In this document: piece by piece, positions 1 through 8,902 of the stretch
Layout: every line of letters starts with the position of its first letter
Position numbering within the stretch: the first letter of the stretch is position 1
Origin: Paraburkholderia unamae
Lineage (GTDB): Bacteria; Pseudomonadota; Gammaproteobacteria; Burkholderiales; Burkholderiaceae
Direction: 5' to 3'
Assembly (NCBI RefSeq): GCF_003268775.1
Contig: NZ_QLSU01000004.1
Coordinates: forward strand, 248,001-312,000
Length of the DNA: 64,000 nucleotides
Position numbers and translations under genes: made by a program
The notes under the pieces: model-generated
Database searches by the model: none
What the model was told of the DNA's origin: nothing
Seen by the model: only the letters and a program-made list of their open reading frames with translations

Positions 1-954
1 CAGCTTGGCGTGCCGGTCACGGATGTGTTCGACACGATGCAGATTTATCTCGGCTCGCTCTACGTGAACGACTTCAACCGCTTCGGGCGCGTGTACCAGG
101 TGCGCGTGCAGGCCGATGCGCCGTTCCGCCAGAAGGCCGACGACATTCTGCAACTGAAGACGCGCAACGCCGCGGGCGAAATGGTGCCGCTCTCGTCGCT
201 CGTCACGGTCACGCCCACGTACGGCCCCGAAATGGTGGTGCGCTACAACGGCTACACCGCGGCCGACATCAACGGCGGCCCGGCGCCCGGTTACTCGTCG
301 GGTCAGGCGCAGGCGGCGGCCGAGCGCATCGCGGCCGAAGTGCTGCCGCGCGGCGTGAAGTTCGAATGGACCGACCTCACGTACCAGCAGGTGCTGGCGG
401 GCAATGCGGGCGTGTGGGTGTTCCCGATCAGCGTGCTGCTCGTGTTCCTCGTGCTCGCCGCACTGTACGAGAGCTTGACGCTGCCGCTCGCGGTGATCCT
501 GATCGTGCCGATGAGCGTGTTGTGCGCGCTGACCGGTGTGTGGCTCACGCAGGGCGACAACAACATCTTCACGCAGATCGGCCTGATGGTGCTCGTGGGC
601 CTCGCTTCGAAGAACGCCATTCTGATCGTGGAGTTCGCGCGTGAGCTGGAGCACGACGGCCACACGCCGCTTTCCGCCGCCATCGAGGCAAGCCGCCTGC
701 GTTTGCGCCCGATCCTGATGACGTCCATCGCGTTCATCATGGGCGTGGTGCCGCTCGTGATCTCCAGCGGCGCAGGTTCGGAAATGCGTCATGCCATGGG
801 CGTGGCCGTGTTCTTCGGCATGCTGGGCGTGACCGCCTTCGGCCTGTTGCTCACGCCGGTGTTCTATGTGGTGCTGCGCACGCTCGCGGGCGGCAAGATT
901 CATGTGGCGCAGAAGGACAATGCGCACAAGCCGCAGTCGATGGTGGACGCCTGA
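1..954 (+). CDS. RND multidrug efflux permease, C-terminal part (truncated by window edge)
   Basis: This is the last 317 codons of an inner-membrane RND (HAE1/AcrB-MexF type) proton-driven drug exporter; the reading frame is open from base 1. The visible part holds the second periplasmic porter region (through about residue 120), then the C-terminal membrane helices with the typical VLLVFLVLAALYES and GLMVLVGLASKNAILIVEFA segments. The sequence LRPILMTSIAFIMGVVPL is the usual RND motif near the last helices. The gene stops 23 bases before the outer-membrane channel gene, so the two form an operon; the membrane-fusion subunit should lie upstream, outside the window. The family is clear, but the substrates cannot be told. 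Confidence 0.95.
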   Translation, partial: QLGVPVTDVFDTMQIYLGSLYVNDFNRFGRVYQVRVQADAPFRQKADDILQLKTRNAAGEMVPLSSLVTVTPTYGPEMVVRYNGYTAADINGGPAPGYSSGQAQAAAERIAAEVLPRGVKFEWTDLTYQQVLAGNAGVWVFPISVLLVFLVLAALYESLTLPLAVILIVPMSVLCALTGVWLTQGDNNIFTQIGLMVLVGLASKNAILIVEFARELEHDGHTPLSAAIEASRLRLRPILMTSIAFIMGVVPLVISSGAGSEMRHAMGVAVFFGMLGVTAFGLLLTPVFYVVLRTLAGGKIHVAQKDNAHKPQSMVDA

Positions 955-977
955 GGCGCCAAGGGAGAATGATTAAT

Positions 978-2549
978 ATGACTAACGAATCCATCTTGCG
1001 CCAGAGCGCGAGCGAGACGCCGGGAGGCTGGCGTCTCGCACGGATCGCGGCGAGCGTGGCGCTGTTCGCGTGGCTTGCAGCGTGCTCGGTCGAGCCGACC
1101 TACAAGGCGCCCGACGCGGGCGTGCCCGCCGCGTACAAGGAAACGCCGCAGCAGACGCAGAGCGCGAACCCGCACGACGTGGGCACGTGGACGCCCGCGC
1201 AGCCCGCCGACGACGCCCATCGCGGCGAATGGTGGACGGTGTTCGGCGATCCGACGCTCGACAAGCTCGAGCAGCAGGCCTTCGACGCGAACCAGGACCT
1301 CAAGGCGGCAGCCGCGCGCGTGCAGCAGGCGCGCGCCGTGACCCAGGCTGCGCGCGCCTCGTGGTTCCCGTCGATCGACGCGGGCTTCGGCCCGACCTAC
1401 GAGCGCGCCTCGCCGGCTTCGCAGTATCAGCCGCAGAACTACAACGTGCCCGCGCAAACGCTGTGGCGCGCGCAGGCCACGGCGAGCTACGAGGTCGATC
1501 TGTTCGGCCGCGTGAGTTCGAACGTGCACGCCACGCAGGCAGATGCGCAGCAGAGCGAAGCGCTGTTCCGTTCGGTGCAACTCGCCTTGCAGGCCGATGT
1601 CGCGCAGAACTACTTCCAGTTGCGCCAGTTCGACTCCGACGTCGATCTGTACCGCCGCACGGTGACGCTGCGCGCAGACGCGCTCAAGCTCGTCGAGCGG
1701 CGTTTCAAGGAGGGCGACATCAGCGCGCTCGACGTCGCGCAGGCGCGCAATGAACTGGCGAGCGCGCGCGCCGACGCCGTAGGCGTCGCACGCCAGCGCG
1801 CGGCCTCGGAGCACAGTCTCGCGATCCTGCTGGGCAAGGCGCCCGCCGACTTCACGTTCCCGGAAACGCCGCTTGCGCCGGTGCTCGTGCAGGTGCCGCC
1901 GGGCCTGCCTTCCACGCTGCTGGAGCGCCGCCCCGACATTGCCGCCGCCGAGCGCGCGATGGCGGCCGCGAACGCGCGCGTGGGCCTTGCGAAGTCGGCG
2001 TTCTTCCCGAAGCTCGACATCACGGGGGCGTTCGGCTATGAGTCGGCTACGCTTGGCGACCTGTTCATGTGGTCGAGCCGGGCCTTCCTGCTCGGGCCGC
2101 TCGCGGGCACGGCGCTCACGCTGCCGCTGTTCGACGGCGGCCGCCGCAAGGCCAATCTCGCTCAGGCGCGCGCGAAGTACGACGAGGACGTGGCGCAGTA
2201 TCGCCAGCAGGTGCTCGTGGCGTTCCGCGAGGTCGAGGACAATCTCTCCGACCTGCACCTGCTCGACGACCAGATCCGCGAACAGAACGACGCGGTGGGC
2301 GCTTCGCAGCAGTCGGCGCACCTTTCGCGCACGCAGTACGAGGAAGGCGAGGTGAGCTACCTGAACGTGATCGACAGCGAGCGCACGGTGCTCGTGTCGC
2401 AGTTGCAGGCGAGCCACCTGCAAGGCTCGCAGGCCGTGGCGACCGTGAACCTGATCCGCGCGCTGGGCGGGGGCTGGGGCGACGCGAAGCCCGGCGACGC
2501 CACGCCGGGAGACCCGGCACCGCCGCCGGCGCCGCTCGCCGCGCGCTGA
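978..2549 (+). CDS. RND outer-membrane efflux lipoprotein (OprM/NodT family)
   Basis: This is the outer-membrane channel of a tripartite efflux pump, co-transcribed with the permease just upstream. The N-terminus carries a lipoprotein signal ending in the lipobox LAAC (Cys at about residue 38), followed by the two repeated outer-membrane-factor domains, with motifs such as YEVDLFGRV and LLERRPDIAAAE. The length of 523 residues fits the family. An ATG at 969 is in frame, but the ribosome-binding site AAGGGAG (961-967) ends one base before it. The ATG at 978 has a normal 10-base spacing and is preferred. The tail is Pro/Ala rich. Confidence 0.93.
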   Translation: MTNESILRQSASETPGGWRLARIAASVALFAWLAACSVEPTYKAPDAGVPAAYKETPQQTQSANPHDVGTWTPAQPADDAHRGEWWTVFGDPTLDKLEQQAFDANQDLKAAAARVQQARAVTQAARASWFPSIDAGFGPTYERASPASQYQPQNYNVPAQTLWRAQATASYEVDLFGRVSSNVHATQADAQQSEALFRSVQLALQADVAQNYFQLRQFDSDVDLYRRTVTLRADALKLVERRFKEGDISALDVAQARNELASARADAVGVARQRAASEHSLAILLGKAPADFTFPETPLAPVLVQVPPGLPSTLLERRPDIAAAERAMAAANARVGLAKSAFFPKLDITGAFGYESATLGDLFMWSSRAFLLGPLAGTALTLPLFDGGRRKANLAQARAKYDEDVAQYRQQVLVAFREVEDNLSDLHLLDDQIREQNDAVGASQQSAHLSRTQYEEGEVSYLNVIDSERTVLVSQLQASHLQGSQAVATVNLIRALGGGWGDAKPGDATPGDPAPPPAPLAAR

Positions 2550-2594
2550 GCCGAGCGCCGAGAGCCGGGTCAATCCGCAAAACCGAAGCACGTT

Positions 2595-2633
2595 CGCCGC
2601 CCGCGTATATATCGCGGGCGGCGATTTCCTTTG
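2595..2633 (+). terminator. Rho-independent terminator after the efflux operon
   Basis: A perfect 11-bp GC-rich stem (CGCCGCCCGCG at 2595-2605 and its complement at 2613-2623) encloses the loop TATATAT and is followed by ATTTCCTTT. It sits 45 bases after the channel gene. The T tract is interrupted, so strength is uncertain. Confidence 0.7.
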
Positions 2634-2798
2634 CGCAATCCGTTCGTAGACCCCGCGCCGCCGCGCCCCTATCATCGCTTGGACCCATCTGGAGCAAACG
2701 CGATGGGCGGCGCGCGTCCCGCGCGCGGGCGTTCTTTCCGTTGGCCTCATCGCGTCGCTCCTCACTGAACGAAGTGCAACTTCCATTCGAGGACCGCG

Positions 2799-3635
2799 AT
2801 GAAACGTGCCGTGCGCGCCGTGTGGCGCCATTCCCTTCTCCAACGTTTCGGCGTGCTGACGGCGGTGGCCGTGACGCTCGCGGCGGCAACGCTCAATGCG
2901 CACGCGGACACGCCCACGCTCAAGATCGGCATTGCCACCACGCCGCAAACGCCCGCGCTCCAGGAAGCCGCGCGCGAGGCGAAGGCCCAGGGCGTGGACG
3001 TAAAGATCATCGAATTCACCGACTGGAATACGCCCAACGCCGCGCTCGCGAACAAGGACATCGACGTCAACTACTTCCAGCACACGCCGTTTCTGGAAAA
3101 CGCCGAGAAGCAGGGCGGCTACAAGTTCGTCGCCATCGCGCCGGGCACGATCATGAAGATCGGCCTGTATTCGAAGAAGGTAAAACGTTTCGAAGACCTG
3201 AAGGATGGCGCGACCGTCGCCATCGCCAACGATCCGGTGAACGGCGGGCGCGGTCTCCTGCTGCTGCAACGCGCGGGCCTCATCAAGCTCAAGCCGGGCG
3301 TCGATTATCGCGCGACGACGCTCGACATCGTGTCCAACCCCAAGCATCTCAAGATCGTGCAGCTCGAAGCGTCGCAACTCGCGCGCTCGCTCGACGACGT
3401 CGATCTCGCGCAGGGCTACCCGAGCTTCATCAAGCTCGCGGGCACCACCGATCCCAATAGCGCGCTGCTTTTCGACGGCGTGGAGAACAAGGCGTTCGCG
3501 ATCCAGTTCGTCGTGCGCCCCGAAAGCGTGAACGATCCGCGCATCCGCAAGTTCATCGACATCTATCAGCATTCGCCGGCCGTGCGCAAGGAACTCGACA
3601 AGGCCTTCGGCAATCTTTACGCGGTCGCGTGGTAA
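2799..3635 (+). CDS. metQ: MetQ/NlpA-family ABC transporter substrate-binding protein
   Basis: This is the periplasmic binding protein of a methionine-type ABC importer. A Sec signal peptide covers about residues 1-36 and ends AHA-D; there is no lipobox cysteine, so unlike E. coli MetQ the protein is predicted to be soluble in the periplasm. The NlpA family pattern is clear: LKIGIATTPQTPAL at the mature N-terminus, DVNYFQHTPFLE, and GATVAIANDPVNGGRGLLLL. The length of 278 residues is normal. It is the first gene of a metQ-metN-metI operon that is followed by a flavin monooxygenase, so the true ligand may be another organosulfur compound. That last point is inference from context. Confidence 0.92.
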   Translation: MKRAVRAVWRHSLLQRFGVLTAVAVTLAAATLNAHADTPTLKIGIATTPQTPALQEAAREAKAQGVDVKIIEFTDWNTPNAALANKDIDVNYFQHTPFLENAEKQGGYKFVAIAPGTIMKIGLYSKKVKRFEDLKDGATVAIANDPVNGGRGLLLLQRAGLIKLKPGVDYRATTLDIVSNPKHLKIVQLEASQLARSLDDVDLAQGYPSFIKLAGTTDPNSALLFDGVENKAFAIQFVVRPESVNDPRIRKFIDIYQHSPAVRKELDKAFGNLYAVAW

Positions 3636-3673
3636 CGGGTGACGCGCACGCGATTCACGCACGAGGAGCAGCG

Positions 3674-4801
3674 ATGATGAAATGGTTCGGGACGGCGCGC
3701 TTCATCGAGGCGGGCCCGGCGGCGGGCGATGCGGCGCGCAACGCGCAGGACTCGCAGCCCGCCGTGGTGTTCGGGCAGGTCGGCAAGGTCTATGCGAGTG
3801 CACAGTCGAAAGCTGCGCACGCGGCGCTTTCCGGCGTCGATCTTCAGGTGGCGCGCGGCGAGGTGTTCGGCATCATCGGGCGTAGCGGCGCGGGCAAGTC
3901 CACGCTGCTGCGGCTCGTGAACGGGCTGGAAAAGCCCACGACCGGCAGCGTGCGCGTGAACGGCGTGGACGTGGGCGCGCTCGACGAGCGCGGGCTCGTC
4001 ACGCTGCGGCGGCGTATCGGCATGGTGTTCCAGCACTTCAACCTGCTTTCCGCGAAAACGGTGTACGACAACATCGCGCTGCCGCTCAAGATCGCGGGCG
4101 TGCCGAAGGCGACCATCGAAACGCGCGTGAACACGCTGCTCGACCTCGTGGGCTTGAGCGAGCGCCGCGATGCGTGGCCCGCGCGACTCTCGGGCGGTCA
4201 GAAGCAGCGCGTGGGCATTGCGCGCGCGCTCGTGCACGAGCCCGATATCCTGCTCTGCGACGAGGCGACCTCGGCGCTCGACCCCGAAACCACGCGCGCC
4301 ATTCTCGCGTTGCTGCGCGACATCAACCGGCGCCTGGGCGTCACCATCGTGCTCATCACGCACGAGATGGAAGTGATCCGCGACGTGTGCGACACGGTTG
4401 CCGTGATCGAGCGTGGCGAAGTGGTCGAGCAGGGGCCCGTGTGGCGCGTGTTCGGCAATCCTCAGCACGAGGCGACGCGTGCGCTCTTGCATACGCCGGG
4501 CCACGAGCTTCCCGACGACCTGGCCGCGCGACTGCGCGCGACACCGCAAGCCGGTGCGCACGCGTTGTTCGACGTGCGCTTCACCGGCGAGTCCGACGAG
4601 GAGCCCGAGATCGCCACGCTGGCGCAGGCGTTCGGCGCACAGGGCGTGCGCTTCGTGCACGGCGGCATCGAACGCATCCAGGGGCGTGCGCAAGGGCGGC
4701 TCATCGTGTCGGCGCCGGTGGCGAGCGCCGACGAGGCGGCCACGCTGGCCGTTCAGGCGCGCCGTTACGCGAGCCGCGTGGAGGTGCTGGGCTATGTCTG
4801 A
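3674..4801 (+). CDS. metN: MetN-type ABC transporter ATP-binding protein
   Basis: This is the cytoplasmic ATPase of the methionine-type importer. It shows Walker A GRSGAGKST, the Q-loop MVFQHFNLL, the ABC signature LSGGQ and Walker B ILLCDEATSALD, then the H-loop LITHEM. After the ATPase domain (to about residue 250) comes a C-terminal NIL domain, the region that senses intracellular methionine in MetN proteins. The frame is open from 3629, but GAGGAG at 3663-3668 points to ATG 3674 or 3677. The N-terminus before the ABC domain is about 30 residues longer than in typical MetN. The 3' end overlaps metI by 8 bases. Confidence 0.92.
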   Translation: MMKWFGTARFIEAGPAAGDAARNAQDSQPAVVFGQVGKVYASAQSKAAHAALSGVDLQVARGEVFGIIGRSGAGKSTLLRLVNGLEKPTTGSVRVNGVDVGALDERGLVTLRRRIGMVFQHFNLLSAKTVYDNIALPLKIAGVPKATIETRVNTLLDLVGLSERRDAWPARLSGGQKQRVGIARALVHEPDILLCDEATSALDPETTRAILALLRDINRRLGVTIVLITHEMEVIRDVCDTVAVIERGEVVEQGPVWRVFGNPQHEATRALLHTPGHELPDDLAARLRATPQAGAHALFDVRFTGESDEEPEIATLAQAFGAQGVRFVHGGIERIQGRAQGRLIVSAPVASADEAATLAVQARRYASRVEVLGYV

Positions 4802-5450
4802 TGTGTGGATTTCCGAACTGCTCGAAGGCATTCGCGACACGGTGCTGATGGTCGGCGTATCGGCGATCTTCGCACTCCTGATCGGTATTCCGCTCGCGCT
4901 GCTGCTGGTCACGACCGCGCGCGGCGGCATTTTCGAGCGGCCCGCGCTCAACACGACGCTCGGTGCGCTCGTCAACGCGTTCCGCTCCACGCCTTTCATC
5001 ATTTTGCTGGTTGCGCTGCTGCCGCTCACGCGTTTTCTGGTCGGCACGACCATCGGCGTGTGGGCGGCCGTGGTGCCGCTTTCCATCGCCGCGATTCCGT
5101 TCTTCGCGCGTGTGGCCGAAGTGAGCCTGCGCGAAGTGGATCGCGGTCTGATCGAAGCCGCCCAGGCCATGGGCGCGCAGCGCCGGCACATCGTCTGGCA
5201 CGTGTTGTTGCCCGAGGCGCTGCCCGGTATGCTGGGTGGCTTCACCATCACCGTGGTGGCGATGATCGGCTCCTCGGCCATGGCGGGCGCCGTCGGAGCG
5301 GGCGGCCTGGGCGATCTCGCGATACGCTACGGCTACCAGCGCTTCGACACGACGGTCATGGTGACCGTGATCGTCTTGCTGATCGCAATCGTGGCGGCCG
5401 TGCAATTCGTGGGCGACCTGCTCGTGCGGCGTCTCTTGCGGCGAACCTGA
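4794..5450 (+). CDS. metI: MetI-type ABC transporter permease
   Basis: This 218-residue inner-membrane permease pairs with MetN. Five or so hydrophobic helices are visible, as is the binding-protein-dependent transport signature EAAQAMGAQRRHIVWHVLLPEALPG, split around the EAA loop that contacts the ATPase. The start ATG at 4794 lies inside the end of metN (ATGTCTGA overlap), which implies translational coupling. The gene completes a metQNI set and is followed after 82 bases by a flavin monooxygenase on the same strand. Confidence 0.92.
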   Translation: MSDVWISELLEGIRDTVLMVGVSAIFALLIGIPLALLLVTTARGGIFERPALNTTLGALVNAFRSTPFIILLVALLPLTRFLVGTTIGVWAAVVPLSIAAIPFFARVAEVSLREVDRGLIEAAQAMGAQRRHIVWHVLLPEALPGMLGGFTITVVAMIGSSAMAGAVGAGGLGDLAIRYGYQRFDTTVMVTVIVLLIAIVAAVQFVGDLLVRRLLRRT

Positions 5451-5532
5451 CGGGCGCAACCGTTCGACATGACGCGCGCAGTCCATCGCTGCGCGCTTCG
5501 CTTTTTGGGCATCACTTTCGGGAAAAACGGGT

Positions 5533-6759
5533 ATGAACGAAACACTGCGGCCGCGCGGTCGGGAACAGGAGGAGGCGCGTCTTGCCGCGCTGCTGGAAGC
5601 GCTGCGCGCGAGCGCCCCGCAACGCGACCTGGCCGGCGGCCACGCGGCGGCCGAAAAGCAGCGCATCGCCGACGCCGGACTGCTCACCATTGCAGTTCCG
5701 CGCGAGTTCGGCGGGCAGTTTGGTGCGGCGTCCGGTGCGCAATCAGGCGACACGGCCAGTGCCGGCCTGTGCTGGAGCGACGTCTACACGATCATCCGCA
5801 AGCTCGCGCGCGTCGACAGCGCGCTTGCGCATCTGCTCGGCTTCCAGTGCCTGCAAGTGGCGAGCGTCGAATTGTGGGGCAGCCCGGCGCAGCGCGCGAA
5901 CTGGCTGCAAGGCACGGTCGAGCACCGCTGGTGGTGGGGCAACGCCGTGAATCCGCTCGACACGCGGCTCGTTGCGCAGTCCGATGGCGCGGGCGGCTGG
6001 CGTCTGCACGGCAAGAAGGGATTCTGCTCGGGCACCTACGGCTCGCAGATGATGACCGTGAGCGCGCACGATCCCGCCACCGGCAACCCGGTGTTCGCGG
6101 TCGTGCCCACCACGCGCGCGGGCATCACCGTGCACGACGACTGGGACCCGATCGGCCAGCGGCAGACCGATAGCGGCACGGTGTCGTTCGAGAACGTCGA
6201 AGTGCGCGCCGCCGAGGTGCTCCAGCGGCCCGACACGCCGCGCGCCACGCTGCGCACGCTCGTTTCGCAAGGGGTGCTCACGAACCTGTTTGTGGGTCTC
6301 GCGGAAGGCGCGCTCGAAGAAGCGCGCGCTTATGTGCTCGCGAACGGGCGGCCGTGGATCAACGCGGGCGTGCAGCATGTGGCCGACGACCCGTATTTGC
6401 AGCAGCGCTTCGGCGAGATGCGCGTGCAGTCGCTCGCGGCGGCCGTGCTTGCCGACCGCGCAGGCGCGCTGCTCGATGCCGCGTGGCTAGAGGGCGAGGC
6501 GCTGGGCGCGGCCACGCGCGCGGAAGTCTCGCTCGCGATTTCGGAGGCGAAGATCGTTGCGCATCGCGCCGCGCTGGAAACCGGCGAGCAGTTGTTCGAA
6601 GCGTGCGGCGCGCGCGCCACGGGCGCGGCGCTCGCGCTCGACCGCTTCTGGCGCAACGCGCGCGTGCACACGCTGCACGATCCGCTCGACTACCGCGTGC
6701 GCGACGTGGGCCGCCACACGCTCTTGCAGGAACTGCCGCAGCCGACGCTGTACACTTGA
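5533..6759 (+). CDS. Acyl-CoA-dehydrogenase-fold flavin monooxygenase (SfnB/DszC-like)
   Basis: This 408-residue protein has the acyl-CoA dehydrogenase fold: a helical N-domain (AGLLTIAVPREFGG), a middle beta domain (GKKGFCSGTYGSQMMTV) and a C-terminal helical bundle. The FAD-linked catalytic glutamate region of true acyl-CoA dehydrogenases is not apparent. The HGKKGFCSG segment resembles the reduced-flavin-dependent monooxygenases DszC and SfnB, which act on thiophene sulfoxidation and sulfone/sulfonate use. It follows metQNI, so a role in releasing sulfur from an imported compound is a reasonable inference. An FMN reductase would have to supply reduced flavin; one is encoded at 60.7 kb, but a link is speculative. 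The start ATG is at 5533; the upstream Shine-Dalgarno is weak. Confidence 0.8.
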   Translation: MNETLRPRGREQEEARLAALLEALRASAPQRDLAGGHAAAEKQRIADAGLLTIAVPREFGGQFGAASGAQSGDTASAGLCWSDVYTIIRKLARVDSALAHLLGFQCLQVASVELWGSPAQRANWLQGTVEHRWWWGNAVNPLDTRLVAQSDGAGGWRLHGKKGFCSGTYGSQMMTVSAHDPATGNPVFAVVPTTRAGITVHDDWDPIGQRQTDSGTVSFENVEVRAAEVLQRPDTPRATLRTLVSQGVLTNLFVGLAEGALEEARAYVLANGRPWINAGVQHVADDPYLQQRFGEMRVQSLAAAVLADRAGALLDAAWLEGEALGAATRAEVSLAISEAKIVAHRAALETGEQLFEACGARATGAALALDRFWRNARVHTLHDPLDYRVRDVGRHTLLQELPQPTLYT

Positions 6760-6791
6760 GGGCCCGATCGCGGCGTGTTGCGCCGCGTCAC

Positions 6792-6810
6792 GTCAACCGT
6801 TGACGTCAAC
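6792..6810. promoter_or_regulatory. Candidate operator with GTCAAC repeats upstream of the Nramp gene
   Basis: The sequence GTCAACCGTTGACGTCAAC holds two overlapping palindromes, GTCAAC-C-GTTGAC (6792-6804) and TTGACGTCAA (6800-6809). It ends 17 bases before the proposed TTG start of the metal transporter. Its position so close to the start suggests either a repressor site or an mRNA structure. No known manganese or iron operator was recognised. Confidence 0.4.
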
Positions 6811-6827
6811 CCTTGAGGATCGAACCG

Positions 6828-8153
6828 TTGGAGTTCCGACTACCGACCACGGCGACGGCGCCGTTTTGCCCTTCCGAAGTGCAGGGCAGCATCGAGGTTT
6901 CGCCGCGCGCGCCATTCTGGAAGAAGTTCTGGCAGTTCGCGGGCCCCGGCCTGCTGGTGTCGATCGGCTATATGGACCCCGGCAACTGGGCCACCGACAT
7001 CGAGGCGGGCTCGCGCTACGGTTACAGCCTGCTGTTCGTGGTCGTGCTCTCCAGCCTCGCGGCCATCGCGTTGCAATGCCTCTCCATGCGCCTGGGCATC
7101 GTCACGCAGCGCGATCTCGCGGAGCTTTCGCGCGAGCGCTACTCGAAACCCGTGGCGCTCGGCCAGTGGGCGCTCGCCGAGCTTTCGATCATCGCCTGCG
7201 ATCTCGCCGAGGTGCTGGGCGGCGCGCTCGCATTCCACCTGTTGCTGGGCTGCTCGCTGATGGTGGGCGTGGTGCTCACCGCGTTCGACACACTCATCGT
7301 GCTCGGCCTGAAGGGCAAGAACTTCCGCTCGCTCGAAGCGATCATGGCCGGGCTCATCGCCACCATCGGCCTGGGCTACGTGATCCAGCTCGCGCTCGTG
7401 AAGCCGCACTGGCCCGCCGTGTTCGCGGGCGCGGTGCCGTCGTGGCACGCCATTGCCTCGGCGGAGCCGCTTTATCTCGCGATCGGCATTCTCGGCGCGA
7501 CGGTCATGCCGCATAACCTCTACCTGCATTCGTCGATCGTGCAGACGCGCGCCGTCAAGCGCGACCGCCAGAGCCTCGCGCAAGCCATCAGCCTTTCGCG
7601 CCTGGACACGATCGTCTCGCTCCTGCTCGCGCTGCTCATCAACGCGGCCATCCTGATCCTGGCCGCGGCGGCGTTCCACGCCAACGGGCACACCCAGGTC
7701 ACCGATATCGAAGAAGCCTACAAGCTGCTCGCGCCGATCGTCGGCACGGGCCTGGCGGCGGTGCTGTTCGCGGTGACGCTGCTCGCCTCCGGGCAGAGCT
7801 CGACGTTTACGGGCACCGTGGCGGGCCAGGTCATCATGGAAGGCTTCCTGCGCATGAAGATTCCGTGCTACCAGCGGCGGCTCATCACGCGCGTGCTCGC
7901 GCTGATCCCGGCGGTGGCGGGCGTGGCGCTGCTGGGTAACGGCGCGGTGGGCAAGCTGCTGGTGGCAAGCCAGGTGGTGCTGAGCCTGCAACTGCCGTTC
8001 GCGCTTTGGCCGCTCATTCGCATGACGAACGATCGTGCACTGATGGGCGAGTTCGTGAACCGGCTGCCCACACGGCTGATCGCGTGGTTCCTGTTCGTGG
8101 TGATCTCGGCTGCGAACCTGTGGCTCGTCTGGCAGACGTTCGCCGGGAACTAG
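6828..8153 (+). CDS. mntH: Nramp-family divalent metal transporter (MntH-like)
   Basis: This inner-membrane proton-coupled Mn2+/Fe2+ transporter has the first-helix metal-binding motif DPGNWATDI and the sixth-helix motif MPHNLYLHSS, both diagnostic of Nramp. Eleven or so hydrophobic helices are visible over about 440 residues. No ATG precedes the conserved DPGN motif, since the first in-frame ATG lies inside GYMDPGN. The start must therefore be a rare codon: TTG at 6828, preceded by GAGGA at good spacing, is favoured over TTG at 6813. A stem-loop terminator follows the gene. The symbol is given by family similarity only. Confidence 0.88.
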   Translation: MEFRLPTTATAPFCPSEVQGSIEVSPRAPFWKKFWQFAGPGLLVSIGYMDPGNWATDIEAGSRYGYSLLFVVVLSSLAAIALQCLSMRLGIVTQRDLAELSRERYSKPVALGQWALAELSIIACDLAEVLGGALAFHLLLGCSLMVGVVLTAFDTLIVLGLKGKNFRSLEAIMAGLIATIGLGYVIQLALVKPHWPAVFAGAVPSWHAIASAEPLYLAIGILGATVMPHNLYLHSSIVQTRAVKRDRQSLAQAISLSRLDTIVSLLLALLINAAILILAAAAFHANGHTQVTDIEEAYKLLAPIVGTGLAAVLFAVTLLASGQSSTFTGTVAGQVIMEGFLRMKIPCYQRRLITRVLALIPAVAGVALLGNGAVGKLLVASQVVLSLQLPFALWPLIRMTNDRALMGEFVNRLPTRLIAWFLFVVISAANLWLVWQTFAGN

Positions 8154-8209
8154 AAGAGGGAGGGGTGCTGGCGCGCGCCCTGACGTGGCGGCAAGTAGAA
8201 TGCGCTTCG

Positions 8210-8240
8210 CCGTCCGGTGCGCTCAGGCACCGGACGGTTT
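8210..8240 (+). terminator. Terminator between Nramp gene and flhC
   Basis: An 11-bp perfect stem (CCGTCCGGTGC at 8210-8220, complement at 8227-8237) with loop GCTCAG is followed by TTT. It lies between two convergent genes. The short T run makes termination strength uncertain. Confidence 0.65.
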
Positions 8241-8288
8241 CGCGTCTTGGTCTCGAGTCCGGTTGATCCGGATCTGGCTCTCCTACGC

Positions 8289-8891
8289 TTATGCAGCCTC
8301 GGCAATGCCATCCGACGTTACCACTGCCGGAAGGTCGCTCTCGGTCTGCTCGGCGCCCCGTCGCGCTGCAGCCGCCTTTTTCGTCTTGCCGGCTCGCGAT
8401 GGAGGCTGGCATGCGCCGCACACGACGTTGTGCTGAAGGTCGTGGCGATGCGCGACGAATTTACCGCCGCAACGGCAGCAAGGCGTCAACTGCAGAATAT
8501 CGGCATCAAAAAAGCGCACCAAGGTCCACGCACGCGTGAGGTCGAGCACCGGCTCGGCCCCGCTGTGGCGGCAGTGTTCCAGATACAGCCGGAACCCCTT
8601 GGTGAGCGCGTCGAGATGCGAGCAACGCGCTTCATTCTTCAGGAACAGGTACGTGTTATAGAACAGCGAGGCGTGGATGTTGGCCAGCCACGTCATGTAC
8701 CAGTCCGCCGAAAACGGCAACATACCCTTGGGCGGCGACACGCCGCGAATCTCGCGATACAGGCGGATCATGCGGTCACGCGAGAGCGTGAGTTCGCTTT
8801 CCAGCACCTGCATGCGCGCGCCCAGCTCGATCAACGCGATCGCGCGGAACACTTCCTGGGCGTCTTCGGTGAGGCTGCGCCGCGTTGTCAT
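8289..8891 (-). CDS. flhC: Flagellar master regulator FlhC
   Basis: FlhC forms the FlhD4C2 complex that activates the early flagellar genes. The 200-residue protein has the family pattern: ADWYMTWLANIHASLFYNTY in the middle and the zinc-binding cluster C-x2-C (CCRC) then C-x2-C (CGAC) near residues 140-170, followed by the conserved QPPSRA. Its tail beyond that is longer than in E. coli and Ala/Arg rich. A GTG at 8900 is in frame, but ATG 8891 has GAGGG eight bases upstream and is preferred. It is directly downstream of flhD. No motAB or che genes follow, so this is a stand-alone flhDC pair in this window. Confidence 0.93.
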   Translation of the reverse strand: MTTRRSLTEDAQEVFRAIALIELGARMQVLESELTLSRDRMIRLYREIRGVSPPKGMLPFSADWYMTWLANIHASLFYNTYLFLKNEARCSHLDALTKGFRLYLEHCRHSGAEPVLDLTRAWTLVRFFDADILQLTPCCRCGGKFVAHRHDLQHNVVCGACQPPSRAGKTKKAAAARRGAEQTESDLPAVVTSDGIAEAA

Positions 8892-8902
8892 GGACGTCAC
8901 CC

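Noticed and set aside
2550..2798. Riboswitch upstream of metQ
   Set aside because: No SAM or SAH aptamer pattern was recognisable by eye; only a terminator hairpin and GC-rich sequence were seen.
900..3662. 920-codon open frame on the minus strand
   Set aside because: It runs antisense through the efflux channel and MetQ genes, is Arg-rich with no family pattern, and is the usual high-GC shadow frame.
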